Position numbers and translations under genes: made by a program. Source: Streptomyces chryseus (lineage in GTDB: Bacteria > Actinomycetota > Actinomycetes > Streptomycetales > Streptomycetaceae). Taken from it: DNA of 64,000 nucleotides. This document shows positions 1-7,984 of this stretch, piece by piece; the first letter of the stretch is position 1, and each line of letters opens with the position of its first letter. The stretch is from positions 372,001-436,000 of the forward strand of contig NZ_BMVO01000001.1 in NCBI RefSeq assembly GCF_014650755.1. Reading direction: 5' to 3'. The notes beneath the pieces were generated by a model. That model was not told the origin of the DNA. It did not search any database and saw only the letters and a list, made by a program, of their open reading frames with translations.

Positions 1-132
1 GTGGTGGCCGCGCGGACCGTCGTCCCGGATGAACTGCCCGTATCCCTTGCGGGCCAGCAGCTTGATCAGCAGCGGAGTGCCGATCAGGGTCAGAAAGAGC
101 CCAATGGCTCCCGCGAAGAGGATCTGCCTCAT
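1..132 (-). CDS. mraY: MraY, phospho-N-acetylmuramoyl-pentapeptide transferase (N-terminal fragment)
   Basis: Only the first 44 codons are inside the window; the rest lies beyond the left edge. The peptide starts MRQILFAGAIGLFLTLIG and continues into a charged loop with KLLARKGYGQFIRDDGP, which is the typical MraY amino terminus: first membrane helix, then the YGQxIRxDGP loop. MraY transfers phospho-MurNAc-pentapeptide from UDP to undecaprenyl phosphate at the cytoplasmic membrane, making lipid I. The ATG at 132 overlaps the murF stop codon as ATGA, so the two genes are translationally coupled. The identification rests on the short N-terminal stretch and on the dcw gene order. Confidence 0.9.
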   Translation of the reverse strand, partial: MRQILFAGAIGLFLTLIGTPLLIKLLARKGYGQFIRDDGPRGHH

Positions 133-1544
133 CGGCCGGTGACCTCACCCTCGGTCCGGTGGTCGAGGAGCGCCTGCGCGACCCGCTCGAGACCGACCGA
201 CCTGGAAGCCTTCACCAGCACGACGTCTCCCGGACGCAGCTCACTGCGCAACAGGTCGACCGCCGCCTGCGCGTCGGACACGTGCACCGACTCCTCACCC
301 CACGAACCCTCGTTGTAAGCGCCCAGCTGCAGCCAGGACGCTTCCCTGCCCCCGACTGCCACGAGCTTGCTGACGTTGAGCCGGACGGCGAGCCGTCCGA
401 CCGCGTCGTGCTCGGCGAGCGAATCGTCACCCAGCTCGGCCATCTGTCCGAGCACCGCCCACGTACGACGCCCCTGACCCATGGCCGCGAGCGCGCGCAG
501 GGCGGCTCGCATGGATTCGGGGTTCGCGTTGTAGGCGTCGTTGACGACTGTCACGCCGTCAGGACGCTCGGTGACCTCCATGCGCCAGCGGGACAGCGTG
601 CCCGCCTCGGAGAGCGCGGTGGCGATCTCGTCCACGGACATGCCCAGCTCATGGGCGACGGCGGCCGCGGCGAGCGCGTTCGACACGTGGTGCTCACCGT
701 ACAGCCGCATGGTCACGTCACTGCACCCGGTGGGTGTGTGAAGGATGAAGGCAGGCTGTCCGTTCCCGGTCAGCCGGACGTTCTCGGCCCGTACGTCCGC
801 ATCTGCGTCTTCGCCGAAGAGCAGCACGCGGGCCTTGGTGCGGGACGCCATGGCCCGTACGAGCGGGTCGTCGGCGTTGAGCACGGCCACGCCGCCCGCG
901 TCGGCGGCCGGCAGCGCCTCGACCATCTCGCCCTTGGCCTCGGCGATCTGCTCGCGGCCGCCGAACTCGCCGATGTGGGCGGTGCCGACGTTCAGCACGA
1001 GGCCGATGTGCGGCGGGGTCAGCCCGGTGAGGTACCGGATGTGGCCGATGCCGCGGGCGCCCATTTCGAGGACCAGGTGCTCGGTCTCCTCGGTGGCGCG
1101 CAGGGCGGTCAGCGGCAGGCCGATCTCGTTGTTGAGGGAGCCGGGCGTCCAGACCGTGGGCGCCTTGTGCTGGAGCAGCTGGGCGATCAGGTCCTTGGTG
1201 GACGTCTTGCCGGCCGAGCCGGTGAGGGCGACGACCTTCGTGCCGAGCCGCTCGACGACGGCGCGCGCCAGGGCGCCCAGCGCCTCGGTGACGTCGTCCA
1301 CGACGACGGCGGGCACGCCGACGGGCCGGGTGGCCAGCACGGCCGCCGCGCCGGCGGCGACGGCCCGCTCCGCGTAGTCGTGGCCGTCGACCTTCTCGCC
1401 GGCGAAGGCGGCGAACAGGCTGCCGGGCTCCACCTCGCGGGAGTCGATGACGACGGGCCCGGTGACCTGGAGGCCGCTGTCCGGTATGTCGTGCGACTGC
1501 CCGCCGGTGATGCCGGCGATCTCTGCGAGGGAGAGTGCGATCAC
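129..1544 (-). CDS. murF: MurF, UDP-MurNAc-tripeptide--D-Ala-D-Ala ligase
   Basis: A 471-residue Mur ligase, a normal length for MurF. It adds D-Ala-D-Ala to the UDP-MurNAc tripeptide in the cytoplasm, completing the pentapeptide. The N-terminal domain carries the substrate-binding VIDSREVEPGSLFAA segment around residue 33. The ATP-binding P-loop TGSAGKTS is at about residues 108-115, followed by the LNNEIGLPLT motif and later by NDAYNANPESM, both typical of MurF. The GTG start at 1544 overlaps the murE stop as GTGA, and the stop overlaps the mraY start, so all three genes look translationally coupled within one dcw transcript. Confidence 0.97.
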   Translation of the reverse strand: MIALSLAEIAGITGGQSHDIPDSGLQVTGPVVIDSREVEPGSLFAAFAGEKVDGHDYAERAVAAGAAAVLATRPVGVPAVVVDDVTEALGALARAVVERLGTKVVALTGSAGKTSTKDLIAQLLQHKAPTVWTPGSLNNEIGLPLTALRATEETEHLVLEMGARGIGHIRYLTGLTPPHIGLVLNVGTAHIGEFGGREQIAEAKGEMVEALPAADAGGVAVLNADDPLVRAMASRTKARVLLFGEDADADVRAENVRLTGNGQPAFILHTPTGCSDVTMRLYGEHHVSNALAAAAVAHELGMSVDEIATALSEAGTLSRWRMEVTERPDGVTVVNDAYNANPESMRAALRALAAMGQGRRTWAVLGQMAELGDDSLAEHDAVGRLAVRLNVSKLVAVGGREASWLQLGAYNEGSWGEESVHVSDAQAAVDLLRSELRPGDVVLVKASRSVGLERVAQALLDHRTEGEVTGR

Positions 1545-3094
1545 GGGGTCACCCCGCTGTCGTGGAGCGATCCGGCGCTGCGGATGGCCGCGCGGAGCAC
1601 CTGGCGGTCGTCGAAGGGGCGTACCACTCCGGCGATGTCCTGTCCCTGCTCGTGGCCCTTGCCGGCGACGAGCACGGTGTCGCCGGGCTTGGCGCGGGCG
1701 ACCGCCGCCGCGATGGCCGTGGCCCGGTCGGCGTCGACCAGGACGTCGCCGCGCTCGTGCGCGGGCACCTCCGCGGCCCCCGCGAGCATCGCGGCGAGGA
1801 TCGCGAGGGGGTCCTCGGAGCGGGGGTTGTCGGAGGTCAGTACGGCCGTGTCGGCGAGGCGGGCGGCAGCGGCGCCCATCGAGGGCCGCTTCTGCTTGTC
1901 GCGGTCGCCGCCGCAGCCGAGGACGATGTGCAGCTCTCCCTCGGTGACCTTGCGCAGCGCGCGCAGGACCGATTCGACAGCGTCCGTCTTGTGGGCGTAG
2001 TCGACCACGGCGAGGTACGGCTGCCCCTCGTCCACGCGCTCCAGGCGGCCCGGCACGCCGGGGACGGCGGCGATGCCGTCGGCGGCGGTCTGCGGGTCGA
2101 CGCCGGCGACGGCGAGCGTGACGATCGCGGCGAGCGTGTTGGCGACGTTGAACGGGCCGGCCAGCGGGGCGGTCGCGACGACGCGCTCGCCCTGGGGGCC
2201 GACGGCCGTGAACGTACTGGTGAACGGGCCGACTTCGACGTCCTCGGCATGCCAGTCGGCGTCCGGGTGGCCCTCGGCGGAGAAGGAGGTGACCGGGACG
2301 CCGGACTCGGTGAGGAGCCTGCGGCCGTACTCGTCGTCGAAGTTCACGACGCCGGTCCTGCTGCGCTCCGGGGTGAAGAGACGTGCCTTCGCCTGGAAGT
2401 AGTCCTCCATGTCGGAGTGGAATTCCATGTGCTCGGGGCTCAGGTTGTTGAAGACCGCGACGTCGAAGACGCAGCCGTCGACCCGGCCGAGCACCAGCGC
2501 GTGGCTGGAGACCTCCATGGCGACCGCCTCGACGCCGCGTTCGCGCATGACGGCGAACAGGGCCTGGAGGTCGGTGGCCTCGGGCGTGGTGCGCTCGGAC
2601 TTGATGCGCTCGTCGCCGATGCGCATCTCGACCGTGCCGATGAGGCCGGTCGTGCGGCCCGCCGCCCGCAGACCGCCCTCGACGAGGTACGCCGTGGTGG
2701 TCTTGCCGGACGTGCCGGTGATGCCGAGCTGGAGCAGGGCGTCGCCGGGGTGGCCGTAGATCTCGGTGGCGAGCTCACCCATCCGGCCGCGCGGGTCCTC
2801 GACGACCAGGGCGGGCAGGCCCGTGGCCGCCGCTCTGGCGGCGCCGGTGGGGTCGGTGAGGATCGCCGCCGCGCCGAGCCCCGCCGCCTGGGTGGCGAAG
2901 TCGGCGCCGTGCAGGCGCGCCCCGGGCAGGGCGGCGTAGAGGTCGCCGGGCCTGACCGCGCGGGAGTCGTGCGTGATGCCGGTGACCTCGGCCGCGCTCT
3001 CGTCGGCTCGGGCCTCGACACCCAGCCGTTCGGCCAGCTCCCCGAGGGGTGTCGGGTGGACCTCGACCGGCCGGGGCGCTCCGGGGTAGGTCAC
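1541..3094 (-). CDS. murE: MurE, UDP-MurNAc-L-Ala-D-Glu--meso-2,6-diaminopimelate ligase
   Basis: Adds the third stem-peptide residue. The P-loop TGTSGKTTT and the DNPR motif (SDNPRSEDP), which marks diaminopimelate rather than lysine specificity, are both present. I chose the GTG at 3094 (517 residues) because AGAAGGAC lies seven bases upstream and the protein then has the family's usual length. The frame stays open to a GTG at 3241, only 13 bases after the ftsI stop. That start would add 49 Pro/Gly-rich residues with somewhat weaker G/C bias in third positions (roughly 80 percent by my count). It also has an AGGA upstream, so it cannot be excluded. Downstream it is coupled to murF by a GTGA overlap. 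Confidence 0.95.
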   Translation of the reverse strand: MTYPGAPRPVEVHPTPLGELAERLGVEARADESAAEVTGITHDSRAVRPGDLYAALPGARLHGADFATQAAGLGAAAILTDPTGAARAAATGLPALVVEDPRGRMGELATEIYGHPGDALLQLGITGTSGKTTTAYLVEGGLRAAGRTTGLIGTVEMRIGDERIKSERTTPEATDLQALFAVMRERGVEAVAMEVSSHALVLGRVDGCVFDVAVFNNLSPEHMEFHSDMEDYFQAKARLFTPERSRTGVVNFDDEYGRRLLTESGVPVTSFSAEGHPDADWHAEDVEVGPFTSTFTAVGPQGERVVATAPLAGPFNVANTLAAIVTLAVAGVDPQTAADGIAAVPGVPGRLERVDEGQPYLAVVDYAHKTDAVESVLRALRKVTEGELHIVLGCGGDRDKQKRPSMGAAAARLADTAVLTSDNPRSEDPLAILAAMLAGAAEVPAHERGDVLVDADRATAIAAAVARAKPGDTVLVAGKGHEQGQDIAGVVRPFDDRQVLRAAIRSAGSLHDSGVTP

Positions 3095-3254
3095 CGGGGC
3101 GTCCTTCTGGGTGGTTTGGGACTGATCAGCGTGTGGCACGGCGGTGAGCGTACCGGGCGTACCCGGCCCCCCGCTAAACGAGGGGTGCCGGCCCGCGTCG
3201 GGGTCTTCGCGGTTCCCGGAGTTTCGGGTGATGGTTGTCACTGGTGGTCCTGAG

Positions 3255-5228
3255 TCACTCGCCGGGTGTGAAGGACACCGGCAGCCGGGCGGGCTTGCTG
3301 CCGGTCGGTGCGACCTGGAGGGTCTTGAGGGCGAACTCCATCACCTGCTTGTAGATGGGTCCGCAGATCTGGCCGCCGAAGTAGCTCCCCTTCGTCGGGT
3401 TCTGGATGGCGCAGTAGACGGTGATGCGCGGCTTGTCGGCGGGTGCGAATCCGGCGAAGGACGCGGTGTAGCCCTTGTAGCGTCCGGTGGCCGGATCCAC
3501 CCGGTTGGAGGTGCCGGTCTTTCCGCCGACGCGGTAGCCCGGGATGCGGGCCTTGGTGCCCGTACCCTCCTCGTCGTCCACGACCGATTCCAGCATGGCG
3601 GCCAGGGTCTTGGCGGTCTTCTCGCTGACCACCCGGGTCTTCTTGGGCGCCGGGGCGGGGGTGAAGCGGCCGTCGGGCCCCTTCGTGCCGCGCACGAGCG
3701 TTGGCTGGATCCGTACGCCGCCGTTTGCGATCGTCGAGTAGACGGACGCCGCCTGCATGGCGTTGAGCGACAGGCCCTGGCCGAACGGGATCGTGTACTG
3801 CTGCGAAGTGCTCCAGTCCTTCGGCTTGGCGAGGATGCCCGAGGTCTCCCCCGGGTAGCCGAGGCCGCTGGGCCGCCCGAGGCCGAACCTGCTCAGGTAG
3901 GAGTGCAGGACCTGGTTGGCCTCGCGCCGGGTCTTGCCGAGCTGCTCGGTCGCCAGGATGGTGCCGATGTTGCTGGACTTGGCGAGGACGCCGTTGAGCG
4001 TGAGGTGCCAGGTCGGGTGGTCGATGTCGTCCTTGAACAGCCGGTCGCCGCGGTGCAGCCGGTTGGGTACGACGACATGCGTGCCGGGGGCGGCGGCGTT
4101 CTCCTCCAGTACCGCGGCCATGGACATGACCTTGGCGGTGGAGCCGGGTTCGTACGCGTCCTGGAGGGCCGCGTTGCCCATGGCGGCCGCGTCGGCCTGC
4201 GAGAGGTCGTTCGGGTCGAAGCCGGGCGAATTGGCCATGGCGAGGACCTCGCCGGTGCGGGTGTCCTGGACTATCACGTAGCCGCGGTCCGCCCCCGACT
4301 TCTCGACCTGTTCGCTGATGGCGTCCTGGGCGGCCCACTGGATGTCGCGGTCGATGGTCAGCTCGATGTCGGAGCCGGGGACCGCGGGCACCTCGCGGGC
4401 ACCGACGGTGGGGACCCTGCGGCCGCCGGACTGGGCGTACTTGATCTCGCCGTCCTTGCCGGCGAGCTCCTCGTCCAGCTGGGTCTCCAGGCCGCCCGCG
4501 CCCTTGCCCTCGGCGTTGACGTAACCGAGTATCCCGGCGGCGAGATCACCGTTGGGGTAGACGCGCTTGCTGCTGGCCTCCTGGAAGACGCCGGCGAGGA
4601 CGTTGACGCCCTTGCCGCCCTTGGCCTTGTCCGCCGCGGCCTTCTCGGCGAAGACGCTCTTGAGGTCCTTGATCTGGTTCCAGATCTGCGGCGTCTGGCG
4701 TTGGGCCAGGCGGACGTACAGGCTCTTGGGCTTCCTCAGCTTCTTCGCCAGGTCGTCCGTGTCCTTGCGGAGGATCGGCGCGAGGAGCGCCGCGGCCTGC
4801 TCGGGAGCGTCCGTGGTCTTGGTGAACTTCTCGGTGAACATCGAGGGGTCGGCCGTGATGTTGTGCGCGTCGACGCTGGTGGCCAGCGCGATGCCGCCGC
4901 GGTCGGTGATCTGGCCGCGCTCGGCGGCCAGCGTGGCGCTGGAGTACCGGTTCTTCTCGGCCTTGGCGGTGTACGTGCTCGCGTCGACGGCCTGCACCTG
5001 GAGCAGCCGTACGACAAAGGCCAGCATGACCAGCGTGAGCCCGACGCCGACCAGCCGCAGCCGGGGCCGGGGACTGCCGAGCACCAGGGACCGCGCGGCC
5101 TTGGGAGCGGGGCGCGGCCGCGCCACCGGGCGGCGCGGCGCGGGGCGCGCGGGGGGCTTGGGGCGACCGCCGCTGCGCGGCCGCCCGGGGCCGGGCACGC
5201 GGCGGCGCGGTGGTTCCTGGGGGGGCAC
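3255..5228 (-). CDS. ftsI: FtsI/PBP3, division-specific peptidoglycan transpeptidase
   Basis: A 657-residue class B penicillin-binding protein that crosslinks septal peptidoglycan. The N-terminal roughly 50 residues are a Pro/Arg-rich cytoplasmic tail, followed by one membrane anchor (about 58-78, VGVGLTLVMLAFVVRLLQV). The PBP dimerization domain starts near RGQITDRGG. The transpeptidase motifs are complete: S363-T-A-K366, S418-S-N420 and K570-T-G. It starts at GTG 5228 behind AGGTGA. The gene lies 76 bases downstream of ftsL and upstream of murE on the same strand. The long Pro/Arg tail is common in actinobacterial FtsI; its partner is not evident from sequence. Confidence 0.96.
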   Translation of the reverse strand: MPPQEPPRRRVPGPGRPRSGGRPKPPARPAPRRPVARPRPAPKAARSLVLGSPRPRLRLVGVGLTLVMLAFVVRLLQVQAVDASTYTAKAEKNRYSSATLAAERGQITDRGGIALATSVDAHNITADPSMFTEKFTKTTDAPEQAAALLAPILRKDTDDLAKKLRKPKSLYVRLAQRQTPQIWNQIKDLKSVFAEKAAADKAKGGKGVNVLAGVFQEASSKRVYPNGDLAAGILGYVNAEGKGAGGLETQLDEELAGKDGEIKYAQSGGRRVPTVGAREVPAVPGSDIELTIDRDIQWAAQDAISEQVEKSGADRGYVIVQDTRTGEVLAMANSPGFDPNDLSQADAAAMGNAALQDAYEPGSTAKVMSMAAVLEENAAAPGTHVVVPNRLHRGDRLFKDDIDHPTWHLTLNGVLAKSSNIGTILATEQLGKTRREANQVLHSYLSRFGLGRPSGLGYPGETSGILAKPKDWSTSQQYTIPFGQGLSLNAMQAASVYSTIANGGVRIQPTLVRGTKGPDGRFTPAPAPKKTRVVSEKTAKTLAAMLESVVDDEEGTGTKARIPGYRVGGKTGTSNRVDPATGRYKGYTASFAGFAPADKPRITVYCAIQNPTKGSYFGGQICGPIYKQVMEFALKTLQVAPTGSKPARLPVSFTPGE

Positions 5229-5304
5229 TGCGTCACCTGCCGGGGGTCGTGGTCGGCTTCGCGGACGGGACGGGCCGGCGCGGAGCTGCCGGCTGCGGGC
5301 GGGC

Positions 5305-5862
5305 TTACGGGACCGGGACGGAAGCGGGGCCGGGCGGACCGGCGGGGGCCGGAGCGGCGGCGGACGGCGACGCGGGCGGCGCCGGGAAGGGCGGGGCGGG
5401 CACGGCGGGCGGGGCGGCGGCCGGCGGGGAGGGGGCCACCGCCGGGGGCGGGACGGGAGCGGGGAGGCTGAGCGGCGTACGGCGGCCGAGCGCCGCCGAC
5501 GCCTGGGAGGGCACGCCGCGGACCGTGCCGTCGGGGCCGAGGAACGCGGGGCTGCCCCCCGGCACCATGCCGAGTTCGCGGGCCCTGCGCTCCAGCGCGC
5601 CGGGCGCGGAGCGGTCGTCCACGTCCTGCTGGAGCGCCTGCTCCTCGTCGGTCAGCTCGGTGGTCCGCTTCTTCAGCTCGCTCAGCTTGAACGAGCCCTC
5701 GTTGAGGGAGGAGTTCAGCAGCAGCAGCGTGATGAGGCCGCCGCCGAGCAGCAGCACGACCAGCAGCACGAAGGGGGTCCTGGCGGCCTGGTTGGGCCCC
5801 GACGGCATCAGCCGCGACAACCGCGCGGCGCGTCCCTTCAGCTGCTTGGCCGGCCTGGTCAC
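5305..5862 (-). CDS. ftsL: FtsL-like septum-site protein with long Pro/Ala C-terminal tail
   Basis: A 185-residue bitopic protein at the ftsL position of the dcw cluster. It has a basic cytoplasmic segment (1-28), one membrane helix (about 29-50, [21 protein letters not shown]), then a short predicted coiled coil (about 58-85, [21 protein letters not shown]) and ARELGMVPG, the conserved FtsL/DivIC end. The last roughly 60 residues are almost entirely Pro, Ala and Ser and look disordered. FtsL pairs with DivIC/FtsB and recruits FtsI/FtsW at the septum. The GTG start overlaps the rsmH stop as GTGA. Sequence identity in this family is low, so the name rests on architecture and position. Confidence 0.88.
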   Translation of the reverse strand: MTRPAKQLKGRAARLSRLMPSGPNQAARTPFVLLVVLLLGGGLITLLLLNSSLNEGSFKLSELKKRTTELTDEEQALQQDVDDRSAPGALERRARELGMVPGGSPAFLGPDGTVRGVPSQASAALGRRTPLSLPAPVPPPAVAPSPPAAAPPAVPAPPFPAPPASPSAAAPAPAGPPGPASVPVP

Positions 5863-6815
5863 CGCACGTCCTCCCGGATGCGCTGCGCGCCGCGCAGCCG
5901 CGCGGGGGCGGCGCGGCGGTTCTCCGCGATCTCGTCCTCGGTGGGCAGTTCCGCGCCGCGCGTCAGCAGCTTCAGCCGGGGCTGGTACTGCTCGGGCACG
6001 ACCGGCAGACCGGGCGGCGCCGTGTTGGCGGCGCCCGCCGCGAAGACCTGCTTGACCAGGCGGTCCTCCAGCGAGTGGTACGAGAGGACCGCGATCCGCC
6101 CGTCCACGGCGAGCGACTGCACGGCCGCCGGGATCGCCCGCTCCAGCACGCTGAGCTCTCCGTTGACCTCGATGCGCAGCGCCTGGAACGTGCGCTTGGC
6201 GGGGTTGCCGCCGGTGCGCTTGGCGGCCTGCGGCAGCGCGTCGCGGATCAGCTCGACGAGCCGCGCGCTGTTGCTGAAGGGCTCCTTCTCGCGCTCGCGC
6301 ACGATCGCCGAGACGATCCTCTTGGCCTGCTTCTCCTCGCCGTACTGGCGCAGGATCCGCACCAGCTCGCCCGGCGGGTACGTGTTGAGGACCTCGGCGG
6401 CGCTCACGCCCGTCGTCTGGTCCATGCGCATGTCGAGCGGGGCGTCGTGGGCGTACGCGAAACCGCGCTCGCGCTCGTCGAGCTGCATGGAGGAGACGCC
6501 GAGGTCGAACAGGACGCCCTGCACGCGGGGGACGGAGAGCCGCTCCAGTACCTCGGGCAGCTCGTCGTAGACCGCGTGGACGAGGGTGGCCCGGTCACCG
6601 AAAGGGGCGAGCCGCTCGCCGGAGAGCCGCAGCGCCTCCTTGTCCCGGTCGAGGGCGACGAGCCGCGCCTCGGGGAAGGCCTTCAGCATGGCCTCGCTGT
6701 GTCCGCCGAGGCCGAGGGTGCAGTCGACGACCACGGAACCCGGCTTCTGGAGGGCCGGGGCCAACAGGTCCAGGCATCGCTGGAGCATCACCGGGACGTG
6801 TCGGGTCTGGCTCAT
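5859..6815 (-). CDS. rsmH: RsmH (MraW), 16S rRNA C1402 N4-methyltransferase
   Basis: SAM-dependent methyltransferase acting on C1402 of 16S rRNA. It begins [10 protein letters not shown], followed by the SAM-binding [14 protein letters not shown] and, later, [14 protein letters not shown] and SYHSLEDR, all RsmH signatures. The frame is open for 69 more codons upstream, but ATG 6815 gives the family length (318 residues) and has GAGAGG just upstream, so I take it as the start. It is the first gene of the dcw operon here: no mraZ lies in front of it. Its stop overlaps the ftsL start. Confidence 0.96.
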   Translation of the reverse strand: MSQTRHVPVMLQRCLDLLAPALQKPGSVVVDCTLGLGGHSEAMLKAFPEARLVALDRDKEALRLSGERLAPFGDRATLVHAVYDELPEVLERLSVPRVQGVLFDLGVSSMQLDERERGFAYAHDAPLDMRMDQTTGVSAAEVLNTYPPGELVRILRQYGEEKQAKRIVSAIVREREKEPFSNSARLVELIRDALPQAAKRTGGNPAKRTFQALRIEVNGELSVLERAIPAAVQSLAVDGRIAVLSYHSLEDRLVKQVFAAGAANTAPPGLPVVPEQYQPRLKLLTRGAELPTEDEIAENRRAAPARLRGAQRIREDVR

Positions 6816-7209
6816 GCGCCCTCTCAGGTACCGGCGCGGTCGTGCACGTACGGCCTGGTCCCCACCCGCTCGAAAGGGGACGGCCTGCCGGCGCCGGGGA
6901 AGTGGCGTCGGCCGACCGGCGAGCGGGAGGAGGCCGGGCCGTACGTACGCCGCGCACGCGGGGAAGTTCGGAATGTGCGAGATGTGTCCGTAAAGCAGTA
7001 AGGGACGCGTCACGCCACCCACTTCGCGTCACTTTAGTCGACTCGTCCTCCCGGTCAATCAACGGCCCAGCGCGCGGCGCGGGCTTGTTTTCACTCGTAC
7101 GGAGTACGCGCGTCGACGCCTGTGGGTTACCTCACAACAAGCCTTGTTGACGTTCTTTGTCCCATCTCACAGCGGGCTCGCGCCGCCGGCGACGATTAAC
7201 GTCTAGGGC
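6816..7209. promoter_or_regulatory. Divergent intergenic region between rsmH and carbonic anhydrase
   Basis: A 394-base gap that must hold the dcw operon promoter (minus) and the carbonic anhydrase promoter (plus). It contains a perfect odd palindrome CAACAAG-C-CTTGTTG at 7135-7149 and a shorter repeat CGTAC-GGA-GTACG at 7096-7108. The 6950-7150 part is less GC-rich than its surroundings. No mraZ gene and no other supported ORF is present; the rsmH reading frame runs through part of it but without a good start. Confidence 0.5.
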
Positions 7210-7773
7210 ATGTCGACTTCCGCGCATGTACCCGCCGAGTCCAATGCCCAGAAGCGCGTCAAATCGCGCTCCGACGGTACCGTCATCGACCGCCTCGTAG
7301 AGGCGAACCGGGAGTACGCCGCCGGCTTCGAAGACCCGGGGATGGACGCGCGGCCCGTGCTGCACGTCGCCGTGGTCGCCTGCATGGACGCCCGCCTCGA
7401 CCTGCACGACGCCCTCGGCCTGGAGCTGGGCGACTGCCACACCATCCGCAACGCCGGCGGCGTGGTCACCGACGACGTGATCCGCTCGCTGACCATCAGC
7501 CAGCGCGCGCTCGGCACCCGCAGCGTCATACTCGTCCACCACACGACCTGCGGCCTCGAACGCCTCACGGAGGACTTCCGGGTCGAGCTGGAGCACGAGG
7601 TCGGGCAGCGTCCGTCCTGGGCCGTGGAGGCCTTCCGGGACGTCGACCAGGACGTCCGCCAGTCGATGCAGCGGGTGCGGACCTCGCCGTTTCTGCCGCA
7701 CACCGACGACGTACGCGGCTTCGTCTTCGACGTGGCCACCGGCCTGCTGCGGGAGATCGACCCCGTCACGTGA
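7210..7773 (+). CDS. Beta-class carbonic anhydrase
   Basis: A 187-residue protein of the short beta-carbonic anhydrase type, which interconverts CO2 and bicarbonate in the cytoplasm. The zinc site is complete: C58-M-D60-A-R62 supplies Cys and the Asp/Arg dyad, and H110-H-T-T-C114-G supplies the other His/Cys ligands. IRNAGGVVTDDVIRSL is the typical segment between them. It starts at ATG 7210 and is monocistronic, closed by a hairpin directly after the stop. It is divergent from the dcw operon. Confidence 0.9.
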   Translation: MSTSAHVPAESNAQKRVKSRSDGTVIDRLVEANREYAAGFEDPGMDARPVLHVAVVACMDARLDLHDALGLELGDCHTIRNAGGVVTDDVIRSLTISQRALGTRSVILVHHTTCGLERLTEDFRVELEHEVGQRPSWAVEAFRDVDQDVRQSMQRVRTSPFLPHTDDVRGFVFDVATGLLREIDPVT

Positions 7774-7777
7774 GGCA

Positions 7778-7801
7778 GTCCGCACACGAAAATGTGCGGA
7801 C
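7778..7801 (+). terminator. Hairpin terminator after carbonic anhydrase
   Basis: Perfect 9-base stem GTCCGCACA / TGTGCGGAC with a 6-base CGAAAA loop, starting four bases after the stop codon. There is no U-tract, as is usual for Streptomyces terminators. Confidence 0.7.
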
Positions 7802-7927
7802 GAAACACGGCAACCCCTGACATAACCCTCCCCGTTGTCCACAGGCGAGTGACACGAACGGGTAACGGCAACAACAATGCGGGTGTGACATCGCGCCGGA
7901 ACCTCCGTGCGTGATGTCCGTGTTTCG

Positions 7928-7959
7928 GGGCGGGCGCCGCGCAGTCGCGGCGCCCGCCC
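7928..7959 (+). other. Strong GC hairpin upstream of the MoxR gene
   Basis: Perfect 14-base stem (7928-7941 with 7946-7959) closed by a CAGT tetraloop. It ends 25 bases before the MoxR start codon. It could be a second terminator insulating the operon from upstream transcription or an element in the 5' leader of the MoxR operon. It is followed by GTAGAACGGGG rather than a U-run, so its role is undecided. Confidence 0.6.
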
Positions 7960-7984
7960 GTAGAACGGGGCCGAGGAGGGCCGG

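Noticed and set aside
159-2000. 613-codon plus-strand open frame over murF/murE
   Set aside because: Antisense shadow of the minus-strand Mur ligases. GC-rich codons keep the opposite frame open; the protein is Arg/Gly/Val-rich without known domains.
1535-3253. 572-codon plus-strand frame over murE
   Set aside because: Shadow of murE, with low-complexity composition and no ribosome site.
3144-3254. Possible small gene between murE and ftsI
   Set aside because: Only the optional N-terminal part of murE lies here; no independent start with a ribosome site.
3144-5471. 775-codon plus-strand frame over ftsI
   Set aside because: Shadow of ftsI; its end runs through the ftsI-ftsL gap into Arg/Gly repeats.
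7132-7842. 236-codon minus-strand frame over the carbonic anhydrase
   Set aside because: Shadow; the sense frame has complete zinc ligands.
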